12,667 nucleotides of DNA from Gammaproteobacteria bacterium (GTDB taxonomy: Bacteria; Pseudomonadota; Gammaproteobacteria; Granulosicoccales; Granulosicoccaceae), in assembly GCA_019634245.1 (NCBI GenBank), contig JAHQVR010000301.1, positions 1-12,667 on the forward strand. The letters run 5' to 3'. Within the stretch, counting starts at the first letter, position 1. Each line of letters starts with the position of its first letter. The notes under the pieces were generated by a model. It had not been told where the DNA came from and searched no databases. It saw nothing but the letters and a program-made list of their open reading frames with translations. Shown one piece after another: positions 1 to 7,330 of this stretch. Position numbers and translations under genes: made by a program.

Positions 1-269
1 GTTATGACGGTACTCTCAATGTAACGCTGCTGATTTGTGTTGTGGCAAAGCTCGTGTTGGCCCTATACATGCTCTCCAGTGCGCTAGCGGCGTACGACAA
101 ATATCCTCTATCTAAATTTCAGATAGCCGCTCGGCTCGTTATTTCAGTTCTACTGGTGATTAAAATGCCGACGGTCTACACCCTCGGTCTTGTTGCAGCC
201 ATCGTCCTGTTAATTTTACATAGATTGGGCCAGAGCCCGAAAAAACCATTGGAAAGCGTTACAACCTAA
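1..269 (+). CDS. TRAP transporter fused permease (4TM/12TM type), C-terminal end only
   Basis: This is the 3' end of a gene that enters from the left edge. The frame is open from base 3 to the TAA at 267-269, giving about 88 residues. It begins YDGTLNVTLL and contains LYMLSSALAAYDKYPLS, then two strongly hydrophobic stretches and a short polar tail (GQSPKKPLESVTT). The order 'YDG-L...LY-LSSAL-G/A-D--PL' followed by a terminal hydrophobic pair is typical of the end of fused DctQ-DctM TRAP permeases, which import organic acids across the inner membrane with a periplasmic TAXI-type binding protein. The GTG at 42 is not the start, because the frame runs through it to the edge. It converges with the glcG-like gene, with 149 bases between the two stops. 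The substrate cannot be read from this fragment. Confidence 0.82.
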   Translation, partial: YDGTLNVTLLICVVAKLVLALYMLSSALAAYDKYPLSKFQIAARLVISVLLVIKMPTVYTLGLVAAIVLLILHRLGQSPKKPLESVTT

Positions 270-369
270 CCAAATCCCATGGGTAGCGACTATGAAGCCC
301 AATATGCATTCCAGTTGCTAGCATTCCCTAATGAAGACTGGTGTCCTAGCATCCACATAGCGAAGCGAA

Positions 370-385
370 GGCTGCAATTGCAGCC
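370..385. repeat. 16-base perfect palindrome between convergent genes; possible weak bidirectional terminator
   Basis: GGCTGCAATTGCAGCC is a perfect palindrome that can fold as a 6-bp stem with an AATT loop. It lies in the gap between the stop of the TRAP permease (269) and the stop of the glcG-like gene (419). That position suits a shared terminator, but neither side is followed by a clear run of T, so an intrinsic terminator is not well supported. It could also be a protein-binding dyad. I see nothing else in the 270-418 gap. Confidence 0.35.
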
Positions 386-418
386 CCCGCACTCGGCTAT
401 AATTGATGTAGCTTTTTA

Positions 419-1483
419 TCAGGGCAACACTCGAACTACCGGTAAGCTTGAACTGACTGAAGAAACATTATCGACTCCGGCAATCGCGCAGACCGGATGC
501 GAAAAATCATTTTGAAGATCGGTGTTGGTAGCATCATCCTGATAGTTAATGTTGTCCGGGCGGTCCGCCGCTCCCACTCCACCGGGCACCCAATCTAATG
601 ATAACGAAGCACGAGTACGCCAGGCAATATTGTGGTCGGCACACGAAGTATCACCGCTGACGCCTATGCCCCCAATGAGTACACCGCTACTGTTATAAAG
701 TCCAAGCCCGCCACCAAACACATTAACTCCACCAATAAATTCGCCAATCATTGGATCGCTAGCCGTGCCATAGTTTGCACCCGATCCACCATTGTGCATT
801 GGATCGCCATAAGCGACAGCCGTATCCACTGGGTTACTGAACTGCAGCCCAAATAGGCTTCCCCCCGGTTGAGTGGCGGCCCATAAATTGGCGGTTGATA
901 ATGCCAACCCTGGCAGGCTGAATGCATTCGCGGTGTTGGCTTTCTGCGCGGAAATCACTCGACTCCCTGGCCATTGATCGCCACGATCATCGCCAGAGCG
1001 AGTCACCACACATACTTTTCCATCGCGATCCACTACAGATGCCCACATGTTCAAATCGAACCCTCCGTTACTAGGGCCACCGGTTGGTGCGACGCTAGAT
1101 TTTAAGGCTGCTGTAACTGCCGCATGCGACGGCAACGCATCACAACCGGTGTTCAATTCGCCGCCACTGTCAACTTCAACAATATTGCTACGCGGAGAAA
1201 AATCTGTAGGCTCAATGGTCGAATCGAATGCAGTGACATAGTACGAACCGCCGGCCGATACATCTGTATAAGTTGTCGTTGGTGCAATTACGGTGTCAAA
1301 ATACGAATCGTCACGATACACGTTGTAACCTGTAGCCCCCGTAACGGCCGACCAACTCAACTGAGCTGAATTGTCCGCCTGATCAAGCTCGACAGACAAA
1401 CTCGGCGGTTCTAAAATTGCCCAGGCACTCCCTGCCATCAGCAATACACACATAATCCCCCAACTCTTCATTACCGATCTCAT
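419..1483 (-). CDS. Exported GlcG/HbpS-family (DUF336) protein with N-terminal fibronectin-III domain
   Basis: The product is 354 aa. Residues 1-22 form a signal peptide (basic MRSVMKSW, hydrophobic core, cleavage likely after GSAWA). Residues about 24-104 resemble a fibronectin type III domain (LSWSAVTGATGYNVYRDD, TTYTD, YYVTAFD). Residues about 115-292 match the GlcG/HbpS fold (PF03928): AAVTAALKSS, WASVVDRDGKVCVVTRSGD, SAQKANTANAFSL, then GGVNVFGGGLGLY and GGIGVSGDTSCADH. Members of this family bind heme or occur beside small-acid catabolic genes; no enzymatic activity is established. C114, C158, C281 and C332 could form disulfides, consistent with export. The ATG at 1483 is chosen because GAGGGAG at 1489-1495 lies 5 bases upstream and the signal peptide starts there, although the frame stays open to 1585. 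It lies 366 bases downstream of dddP on the same strand. The exact role is unknown. Confidence 0.83.
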   Translation of the reverse strand: MRSVMKSWGIMCVLLMAGSAWAILEPPSLSVELDQADNSAQLSWSAVTGATGYNVYRDDSYFDTVIAPTTTYTDVSAGGSYYVTAFDSTIEPTDFSPRSNIVEVDSGGELNTGCDALPSHAAVTAALKSSVAPTGGPSNGGFDLNMWASVVDRDGKVCVVTRSGDDRGDQWPGSRVISAQKANTANAFSLPGLALSTANLWAATQPGGSLFGLQFSNPVDTAVAYGDPMHNGGSGANYGTASDPMIGEFIGGVNVFGGGLGLYNSSGVLIGGIGVSGDTSCADHNIAWRTRASLSLDWVPGGVGAADRPDNINYQDDATNTDLQNDFSHPVCAIAGVDNVSSVSSSLPVVRVLP

Positions 1484-1488
1484 TGTTA

Positions 1489-1495
1489 CTCCCTC
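1489..1495 (-). promoter_or_regulatory. Strong ribosome binding site fixing the glcG-like start
   Basis: On the minus strand the sequence reads GAGGGAG, then 5 bases, then ATG at 1483. This Shine-Dalgarno match, together with the signal peptide that begins at the same codon, decides against the longer 388-residue reading that starts at 1585. Confidence 0.7.
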
Positions 1496-1849
1496 TAAAA
1501 AGTCCAATTTCAAAGCGTCGTTGCCGATGTGCCAATAACTGTTTTCGTGATAGCAGTTTCGGTTTAAGTGGGGCGATACTGACATTAAATTCTGACTTTT
1601 AAACAGTTTCCGCCCTTACCCGATTGGAACATCAGGGTCACTTTTTGTCTGCCGCTCATCAAGTAATCCAACCCAAATCTGCAGCGAAAAACAGCATACC
1701 TCTAATGCACTTGATGTCGCAATTTGACCGAATCAATATGACGTATGAAAGAACTACCTTAATGGCTAGCGCGTAAGGAGAAACTTAATCTAAAAGTTCA
1801 AAATAGCAGTTTACACTCACTCAAAGTTTAGTCGCAGTAAGTAGTGTCT
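1496..1849. other. Intergenic region between dddP and the glcG-like gene
   Basis: There is no convincing gene here. The minus strand has a loose sigma-70-like pair, TTGCGA and TATGCT separated by 18 bases, near 1690-1720, which could drive the glcG-like gene with a leader of about 200 bases. A small inverted repeat, AACTG (1537-1541) with CAGTT (1554-1558), lies in that leader. A minus-strand reading of about 24 codons near 1600 matches nothing I know. I see no clear terminator after dddP. Confidence 0.3.
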
Positions 1850-3211
1850 TTAAGGCTTTAACCCCATCAGGCGCTCGTCAAACGGATAAGTGGTAAGGTT
1901 TTCATAACCATTTTCCGTCACTAAAACTTGATCTTCGAGTTTGATTGAAAAATCTCCTCCATCGTGCGCAACTAAAGCTTCAACACAGAGCACCATTCCC
2001 GGCTCTAATTCATAATCGTACGCACCTTCAACAAACTTGTCGGGATATGCTACCAACGGCCACTCGTCGCACAACCCAACCCCATGCATTAAACAACCGT
2101 ATTTTTGCGTTTGATATTCGGGATGTAGCTGATGAGAATACCGGGTTAAATCTTGAATATTCACCCCTGGTTTCAGCATCTCCATATTGGTCATGATGTG
2201 CTCATGGGCATGTTGCATCGCCGAAATCATTTTTTCCGGCGGCCGCTCATCACCGATCCACCAACTCCTACTGATGTCTACACAAATGCCATAGCAACCG
2301 ACAAGGTCGGTATCAAAACTTAGAATTTCGTTATTCCGAACGATACGTTGCCCACATTCTTGAAACCAGGGATTCGTTCTGGGCCCTGAGGTCAAGAGCC
2401 GTGTTTCTAACCACTCACCCCCTCGACGGACACTTTCAGCATGTAAGATGGCCCAAATATCACTCTCAGACAACTCGGTTTTAGGTACTCTTTCTCTGGC
2501 AAACTGCTCCATTAAAAATACTGAAGTTTCACAAGCCAAAGAAGCACACCGCATAGCTAAAATTTCATCTGGCCCCTTCACTGACCGGCATTTCTCTGTG
2601 AGTTCTTCGCCTTCAAAAATCTCAAAATCCTGGGCTTCAAGCGCTCTTAACCCATGAAGCATGATTTTATCAACGGCCAGCCGTTTATTTTTACTGCCGT
2701 GCTCTTCTATGAGGATACGAACTTCATTGGCAAACACATCGGCAGCCACATCAACCCGGTCACCACGATCAAAATAGAATAAGTCTGCTCCAGAGCGTTG
2801 TTCTTTCACCAGAGGGTTAAACTTGGAAAGAAAGGGTGAGTTCTTATAATCCCACATCACCATATAGCCATCTGCGCAGACCAACACGGCACGAAACGGA
2901 TTATGAGTGTTCCATAACTGCATATTGGTGCTGTCGGTGGCATAACGAATATTTAATGGATCAAAAATAAGTAAGCCGCCATAGTCTCGTTCAACGATAA
3001 AGTTCGTCAATCGGGACCAACGATACTCACGCATGGCGGGAAGATTCGGAAGTGTCAGCCCCGCATCAGCCCATTCGGAAAAAGCCAGGCGTGTGGGCCC
3101 TATCTCTATTCGATCATCGTTATTTGGAGAACCATCAGCAAGATAATCACCACGGGTAGGATCAATCTTGCGCTGATCTCGGAAACTCGCAGTGCGCGCT
3201 TTCTCTTGCAT
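1850..3211 (-). CDS. dddP: DMSP lyase DddP (M24 metallopeptidase fold)
   Basis: The product is 453 aa, close to the usual DddP length of about 445-450. DddP cleaves dimethylsulfoniopropionate to dimethyl sulfide, acrylate and a proton in the cytoplasm. It has the creatinase/prolidase ('pita-bread') fold but is not a peptidase. Characteristic stretches are IRYATDSTNMQLWN (88-101), DYKNSPFLSKFNPLV (121-135) and RSGADLFYFDRGD (139-151). The dinuclear metal ligands are all present: D300 and D302 in SFDTDL, D312 in CVDIS, H376 in MHGVG, E411 in CVEAL and E426 in KLEDQV. D382 in LCDEW is the proposed catalytic base. From memory these sit five positions after D295, D297, D307, H371, E406, E421 and D377 of the Ruegeria enzyme, which separates DddP from ordinary Xaa-Pro peptidases. 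AGGA at 3221-3224 lies 9 bases before the ATG. It lies 89 bases downstream of the ligI-like gene on the same strand and is probably co-transcribed with it. Confidence 0.9.
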   Translation of the reverse strand: MQEKARTASFRDQRKIDPTRGDYLADGSPNNDDRIEIGPTRLAFSEWADAGLTLPNLPAMREYRWSRLTNFIVERDYGGLLIFDPLNIRYATDSTNMQLWNTHNPFRAVLVCADGYMVMWDYKNSPFLSKFNPLVKEQRSGADLFYFDRGDRVDVAADVFANEVRILIEEHGSKNKRLAVDKIMLHGLRALEAQDFEIFEGEELTEKCRSVKGPDEILAMRCASLACETSVFLMEQFARERVPKTELSESDIWAILHAESVRRGGEWLETRLLTSGPRTNPWFQECGQRIVRNNEILSFDTDLVGCYGICVDISRSWWIGDERPPEKMISAMQHAHEHIMTNMEMLKPGVNIQDLTRYSHQLHPEYQTQKYGCLMHGVGLCDEWPLVAYPDKFVEGAYDYELEPGMVLCVEALVAHDGGDFSIKLEDQVLVTENGYENLTTYPFDERLMGLKP

Positions 3212-3300
3212 GAACGCTAATCCTACTTAACCAGCACCAAGCTAGTAAGTTGTAAAAAAGTGGACCTTAAGATTAATCTCGCCACTCTGAAAAGAGTTGT

Positions 3301-4251
3301 TTAACTCCAATAGAGCTTCTCAGGGTTTTCCACAAGCATTTTTTCTTGTAAATCAGCGGAACGGGCCACCTGAGGGATCAATTCAACCAATTGTCCATCA
3401 TCGGGCACATGTGACTTCATATTCGGGTGCGGCCAATCGGTGCCCCAGAGCACTCGATCGGAAAAGTTTTCAACAATGGTTTGCGAAAACGGCAATACAT
3501 CTGCGTAGTTCTCTTTTTGTATCTGATCGATACTCATCTGAGTCAATCTCTCAGGACAGCTCACTTTAGTCCATACGTGTGAGTTTTGGCTCATTAGATT
3601 TAAAAACGCTTCAAAGTCAGGATCGTTCACCGATTTAGAAACATCTGGCCTGGCCATATGATCTATCACGACGGGCACGGGGCATTGCGCAATAATAGGC
3701 GTTAGCTCCTCAATATCAGAGGCCTCAAAATACATCACAACATGCCAACCCAGCGATTCAATCCTACTGGCAATCGACTGCATAGCTTCTGTAGGCCGCG
3801 TATCCACCAGTCGCTTCACAAAATTAAACCGCACACCTCGAACACCGGCGTCGTGCAACTCGTGTAAGGCGGCATCGGTAATCGACTGCCTTACGGTTGC
3901 AACACCACGAGCCTTTCCCTCTGAACTTACTAACGCATCGACTAAGGCGGCGTTGTCAGCACCATGGCAGGTAGCCTGAACGATAACATTGCGGGCAAAT
4001 CCCAAATGATCGCGTAAGCGCCACAGTTGATGCTTGGATGCGTCACAGGGGGTGTACTTTCTTTCCGGCGCATAGGGAAACTGAGCGCCCGGGCCAAATA
4101 CGTGGCAGTGAGCATCGATCGCACCCACCGGAAGGGACCAACCAGGCTTCCTTGGAGCGGAATGAAACGGCAGCCAATCAGAATCCATTGTGAAATCACC
4201 ACTGGCACAAGGCTCTATGTCATTCTCAAAAAGTCCGATTTCTACACTCAT
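3301..4251 (-). CDS. ligI: 2-pyrone-4,6-dicarboxylate hydrolase-like amidohydrolase (LigI family)
   Basis: The product is 316 aa, slightly longer than LigI (about 293), because of some 20 extra N-terminal residues. LigI opens the lactone 2-pyrone-4,6-dicarboxylate to 4-carboxy-2-hydroxymuconate in the protocatechuate 4,5-cleavage or gallate pathway, without a metal. Amidohydrolase-2 landmarks are DAHCHVFGPG (H48, H50), GVRGVRFNFVKRLVD (R141, R147), MYFEA (Y174), IDHMARP (H198, R201), KVSCPERLT (R235) and GTDWPHPNMKSHVPDDG (D272). These correspond to the H31, H33, R124, R130, Y156, H180, R217 and D248 set I recall for LigI. The start is the ATG at 4251, with AGGA at 4258-4261 six bases upstream. 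That ATG overlaps the stop of a ligJ relic (TAATG), a translational-coupling arrangement. A TTG two codons upstream and an ATG at 4188 are weaker alternatives. Activity on another lactone is possible, given the damaged pathway neighbour. Confidence 0.8.
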   Translation of the reverse strand: MSVEIGLFENDIEPCASGDFTMDSDWLPFHSAPRKPGWSLPVGAIDAHCHVFGPGAQFPYAPERKYTPCDASKHQLWRLRDHLGFARNVIVQATCHGADNAALVDALVSSEGKARGVATVRQSITDAALHELHDAGVRGVRFNFVKRLVDTRPTEAMQSIASRIESLGWHVVMYFEASDIEELTPIIAQCPVPVVIDHMARPDVSKSVNDPDFEAFLNLMSQNSHVWTKVSCPERLTQMSIDQIQKENYADVLPFSQTIVENFSDRVLWGTDWPHPNMKSHVPDDGQLVELIPQVARSADLQEKMLVENPEKLYWS

Positions 4252-4518
4252 TACCAATCCTGCTCTTTTAGTCGTTTATCAAGCCTCGGAAAAACTCTTC
4301 GCGAGTTATGCTCAAACCCATCTTGGGTTGTATTGGCGCTAACCAACTCTTCCATCATGGAAAACTAAGGGGTACCAAAACGGGTCGGTGAATGGTGTTG
4401 AGGTCCATAATCCACCGGATGGGCCAAGGTTTAAATTACACCCTTCGAAACCGAACTCGTTAAAACAGCGCATCATTTCGTCAATGGAGCTATCCAGACC
4501 ATGGCAATCGATAATCAT
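4251..4518 (-). pseudogene. ligJ: Decayed ligJ (4-oxalomesaconate hydratase, amidohydrolase family) relic
   Basis: Two short minus-strand readings together look like a collapsed LigJ. Reading A (4518 to 4339, 59 codons, TAG stop) starts MIIDCHG, the N-terminus of this amidohydrolase. It then jumps to MMRCFNEFGFEGCNLN and PSGGLWTSTPFTDPFWYPL, which match the internal 'NEFGF-G-NLNPDPSGGHWTSPPLTD--WYP' region. Reading B (4364 to 4251, another frame) begins SMMEELV, as expected just after WYPL. It then jumps to FEHNSRRVFPRLDKRLKE, which resembles the LigJ C-terminus ('GNARRVYPRLD--LK'). The simplest history is an internal deletion after DCHG, a frameshift near 4350-4364 and a second large deletion. 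About 90 codons remain of some 340. Its TAA (4251-4253) overlaps the ligI-like ATG. LigJ acts just downstream of LigI, which supports the identification. The comparison is from memory, not an alignment. Confidence 0.72.
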
Positions 4519-4556
4519 GAAGAACTCAGGGTGACATATTTAACAAGGCAATCCAA

Positions 4557-4579
4557 GATAGTTTCATGTATACACTATC
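4557..4579. promoter_or_regulatory. Candidate LysR-type regulator binding dyad (T-N11-A)
   Basis: GATAGT (4557-4562) and ACTATC (4574-4579) are perfect inverted 6-base arms separated by exactly 11 bases. This gives the T-N11-A pattern of LysR-type regulator boxes. The dyad sits 39 bases upstream of the ligJ relic start codon. LysR-type activators control lig and gal meta-cleavage operons in other bacteria. No regulator gene is in the window, so the match rests on geometry alone. Confidence 0.38.
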
Positions 4580-4797
4580 CGTTGTACCTACCAAAGTTTA
4601 ACCTTAAGCACGCCAAAATGGTATTTTCTATACGCATAAACGACCGGTTTTTTCCCGTAGATGATCTTCCGGCTAAAGATGATTCAAAACCCTGTCAGAA
4701 GACCTACTATTTTCGCAGAGACTGAGATTCTCATCATAAAATTACCGGTATATTTGCAGCGACCGAACCTCGGTTCTGGGCTAATAAACCTACGTTT

Positions 4798-4801
4798 GGA
4801 G
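4798..4801 (+). promoter_or_regulatory. Ribosome binding site for the flavoprotein-GcvT gene
   Basis: GGAG lies 10 bases before the GTG at 4812. The spacing is slightly long, but no better start is near. The Rossmann motif begins only about 10 codons after this GTG, as expected for the family, so this start is favoured. Confidence 0.5.
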
Positions 4802-4811
4802 TCAAAATTTA

Positions 4812-7244
4812 GTGAACGATTCGATAAAGTCTCAAGCTCGAGTGGTCATCGTTGGCGGTGGCATCGCCGGTTGCTCAACGCTGTATCACTTGACTCGCGA
4901 GGGCTGGACGGATGTGATGCTGGTTGAACGCGATGAGCTCACCTCCGGTTCAACCTGGCACGCCGCGGCACAGGTGACTCAGTTCGGTGGCAATCAAACC
5001 ATGCTTGGTTTGAAGCGTCACAGCATCGATTTATACCGTGAGTTGGCCAAAGATCCAGACCACCCTGTTGACTACCACATAACCGGTGGCATGCGAACCG
5101 CTTACACACAGGATCAGATGGACACCTATCACTACCATGTCGGCATGGCAAAAGGAATGGGTATCGATATGGAAGTTATCGATGCGAACGAAGTGGAAAA
5201 ACGACACCCGCTTCTGAACACCAACAACATGCTTGGCGCTTGGTGGGATCCACTCGATGGCTACATAGATCCCTCTGGAATCACGTTCGCCTTGGCCCGT
5301 CAGGCACGCAACTCTGGCGCAATGGTCTCTCGTTTTAATCCTGTAAAGAACATTACACGCAAAGACAATGGTGAGTTTATTGTTCACACCCGGAACGGTT
5401 ACATCACCTGCGAAGTCGTTGTGAATGCGAGCGGCTATCGGGTAAATGAAGTTGGTCAGATGCTAGGAGTAGAACACCCCGTCACTTCGATGGAGCATAT
5501 GTATTTTCTAACCGAATCGCTACCTGAGTTAGAAGCATTAGACTTTCAAGTGCCTGTGATTAGAGACCCAGGTGATGACTTCTACAGCCGACAAGAGAAG
5601 AAAGGTTTATTGGTAGGTGTTTATGAACAGGGGTGCAAAACGTTCGGCATGGAAGGCATTGATCCGAACTTTACCAAAGATCTGTGTCCGTCCGATCTGG
5701 ACCGCTGCCTGGACAATATGGAACGAATATTCGAACGTATGCCTGCCTTGCAATCTACAGGCATACACACCGTGGTCAACGGCCCCATCACCTACACCAT
5801 TGACGGTTTGCCTTTGGTTGGACCAATTCCGGGTCTTCACAACGCCTACTGCATTATTGGCTTACGCGCCGGCATCGGTGAAGCTGGTGGTCATGGAAAA
5901 ATACTCGCTGAATTAATCGTTCATGGAGAGTCGGAATGGGACGCCTGGTGCCTCGATCCACGCCGGTTTACACAGTATGCAACCACTGAACACACCAGCT
6001 TAAAAGCCATTGAAGATTATCAAAACGAATTTCACTACCATCTGCCACATGAGCACCGTCCGGCTGCTCGCATGGCCCGGACCACACCACTATATTCTGA
6101 ACTCGATTCTCTCGGGGCAGTTTGGGGAGTTGTTAATGGCTGGGAACGAGCTTTATGTTTTAAACCGAACACTCAACCTGATTTCATCGACACACACAGT
6201 TACCGGTTCACCGACACTGAACAGGTGGTGGCAAAGGAAATCAAAGCATTGAGCTCTAATGTAGGGATCATGGAAGTATCCGGATTTAATCGATACGAAA
6301 TTTCAGGCCCCGGCTGTGAAAAATTTCTAGACCGATTAACCTGCGGAAAGCTGCCACAAAGTGTGGGCAAAGTGCGACTGTGTTACTTGTTAAATGAGCG
6401 AGGCCATGTTCTAACCGAGGCCACAATAGCTAAGTTGGATGATGAGCGATTCTGGTTCGGATCGGCTGCCGCCGCAGAGTGGCACGACAGGGACTGGCTG
6501 CACCAAAGCATGCCCGAATCTGTTCAACTCACAGAACTTACATCAAGTCATACAATCTTAGTGGTAGCGGGCCCCAAATCTCGCGAGCTACTTCAAAGCG
6601 TATCACCACGCTGCGACTGCTCCAAACAGGGAATGCCATGGATGAGTGTTAAAGCCCTGGACATTGGTCATGCGCGTCTACTAGCCATGAGTGTCAGCTT
6701 CTCTGGAGAATTAGCTTATGAGCTTCACGTTCCTAACGAACAACTGCTTTTAGTGTGGCGCACTCTAACTGATGCTGGCACAGCGTTTGATCTTTCACGA
6801 TTTGGATTGTATGCAACAGAGTCTATGCGCTTGGAGAAAGGCTACCGTCATTGGAAAGCAGATTTAATCTACGAGCGAAACCCTATCGAATCCGGGCTAT
6901 CACGGTTTGTCGATACTGAAAAATCGGAATTCATTGGTAAGGAAGCCTTGCTGTCTGAGATTAAGCGCGGCCCAATAAAGCAGTTTGTCACTCTCAATGT
7001 GGACTGTGCTGTCGCCCCAGCTCATGCTGGAGACTCCATCTATAGCAATGACAAGCTTATTGGTACGGTGACATCAGGTGGCTTTGGTCATCGTATCAAT
7101 CAGAATATCGCCTATGGGTTTGTTGACCCACTCTATTCATCGATAGGCACTCTTACTCAAATTGGCATTCTGGGTAACCAATATGACGCCACAATAACCA
7201 ATGAGTGTCAATACGATCCGGAGAACGTACTTGTCAGAGCATAA
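4812..7244 (+). CDS. FAD-dependent oxidoreductase fused to GcvT aminomethyltransferase (dimethylglycine/sarcosine dehydrogenase-like)
   Basis: The product is 810 aa, the full length for this fusion family. The start is GTG. Residues 11-370 form a DAO flavin domain: VVIVGGGIAG at 11-20 binds FAD, and H50 in GSTWHAAA is at the position of the histidine that covalently holds FAD in dimethylglycine and sarcosine dehydrogenases. Residues about 373-428 form the central FAO_M domain. Residues about 430-705 form a GcvT (glycine-cleavage T) domain, with FSGELAYELHVP (630-641) and RLEKGYRHWKADL (673-685). Residues about 715-800 are GcvT_C. Family members oxidise an N-methyl group and pass the resulting one-carbon unit to tetrahydrofolate, giving 5,10-methylene-THF. 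The exact amine is not readable; dimethylglycine, sarcosine or a related N-methyl compound is likely. The gene lies 123 bases before an MttB-family gene on the same strand and may form an operon with it, suggesting a shared methylated substrate. Confidence 0.88.
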   Translation: MNDSIKSQARVVIVGGGIAGCSTLYHLTREGWTDVMLVERDELTSGSTWHAAAQVTQFGGNQTMLGLKRHSIDLYRELAKDPDHPVDYHITGGMRTAYTQDQMDTYHYHVGMAKGMGIDMEVIDANEVEKRHPLLNTNNMLGAWWDPLDGYIDPSGITFALARQARNSGAMVSRFNPVKNITRKDNGEFIVHTRNGYITCEVVVNASGYRVNEVGQMLGVEHPVTSMEHMYFLTESLPELEALDFQVPVIRDPGDDFYSRQEKKGLLVGVYEQGCKTFGMEGIDPNFTKDLCPSDLDRCLDNMERIFERMPALQSTGIHTVVNGPITYTIDGLPLVGPIPGLHNAYCIIGLRAGIGEAGGHGKILAELIVHGESEWDAWCLDPRRFTQYATTEHTSLKAIEDYQNEFHYHLPHEHRPAARMARTTPLYSELDSLGAVWGVVNGWERALCFKPNTQPDFIDTHSYRFTDTEQVVAKEIKALSSNVGIMEVSGFNRYEISGPGCEKFLDRLTCGKLPQSVGKVRLCYLLNERGHVLTEATIAKLDDERFWFGSAAAAEWHDRDWLHQSMPESVQLTELTSSHTILVVAGPKSRELLQSVSPRCDCSKQGMPWMSVKALDIGHARLLAMSVSFSGELAYELHVPNEQLLLVWRTLTDAGTAFDLSRFGLYATESMRLEKGYRHWKADLIYERNPIESGLSRFVDTEKSEFIGKEALLSEIKRGPIKQFVTLNVDCAVAPAHAGDSIYSNDKLIGTVTSGGFGHRINQNIAYGFVDPLYSSIGTLTQIGILGNQYDATITNECQYDPENVLVRA

Positions 7245-7330
7245 TAGTTTCATCAAGATCTGGGGATATAATTTTTCGGAAGCCGTTGCTAAAAGAACAC
7301 TTAGAAACAGCGTGTTAAACAAAGAGACTA

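Larger units (their letters stand above)
4519..4811. other. Divergent control region between the lig/dddP block and the flavoprotein gene
   Basis: This stretch separates the leftward ligJ relic from the rightward flavoprotein gene, so it should hold promoters for both. It contains the LysR-type dyad at 4557-4579, the perfect palindrome TACCGGTA near 4743-4750, and the near-palindrome GAACC-TC-GGTTC at 4765-4776, which lies 35-46 bases before the GTG start. No clean sigma-70 promoter with correct spacing was found. A 74-codon reading across it (4501-4725) lacks family resemblance. Confidence 0.4.

Noticed and set aside
279..515. A 78-codon + strand reading after the TRAP permease
   Set aside because: No ribosome site, no family resemblance, and its last 97 bases run antisense through the end of the well-supported glcG-like gene.
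1484..1585. N-terminal extension of the glcG-like protein to a start at 1585
   Set aside because: The ATG at 1483 has a strong GAGGGAG site and begins a clear signal peptide; the extra 34 residues would bury it.
1850..3211. Xaa-Pro aminopeptidase or creatinase for the M24-fold gene
   Set aside because: The general fold fits, but the specific stretches and the catalytic aspartate in LCDEW match DddP rather than a peptidase.
4252..4257. TTG start two codons upstream of the ligI-like ATG
   Set aside because: AGGA at 4258-4261 would abut it with no spacer, whereas the ATG at 4251 has a 6-base spacer and overlaps the relic stop.
4501..4725. A 74-codon + strand reading in the divergent region
   Set aside because: No ribosome site or recognisable motif, and it is antisense to the start of the ligJ relic.
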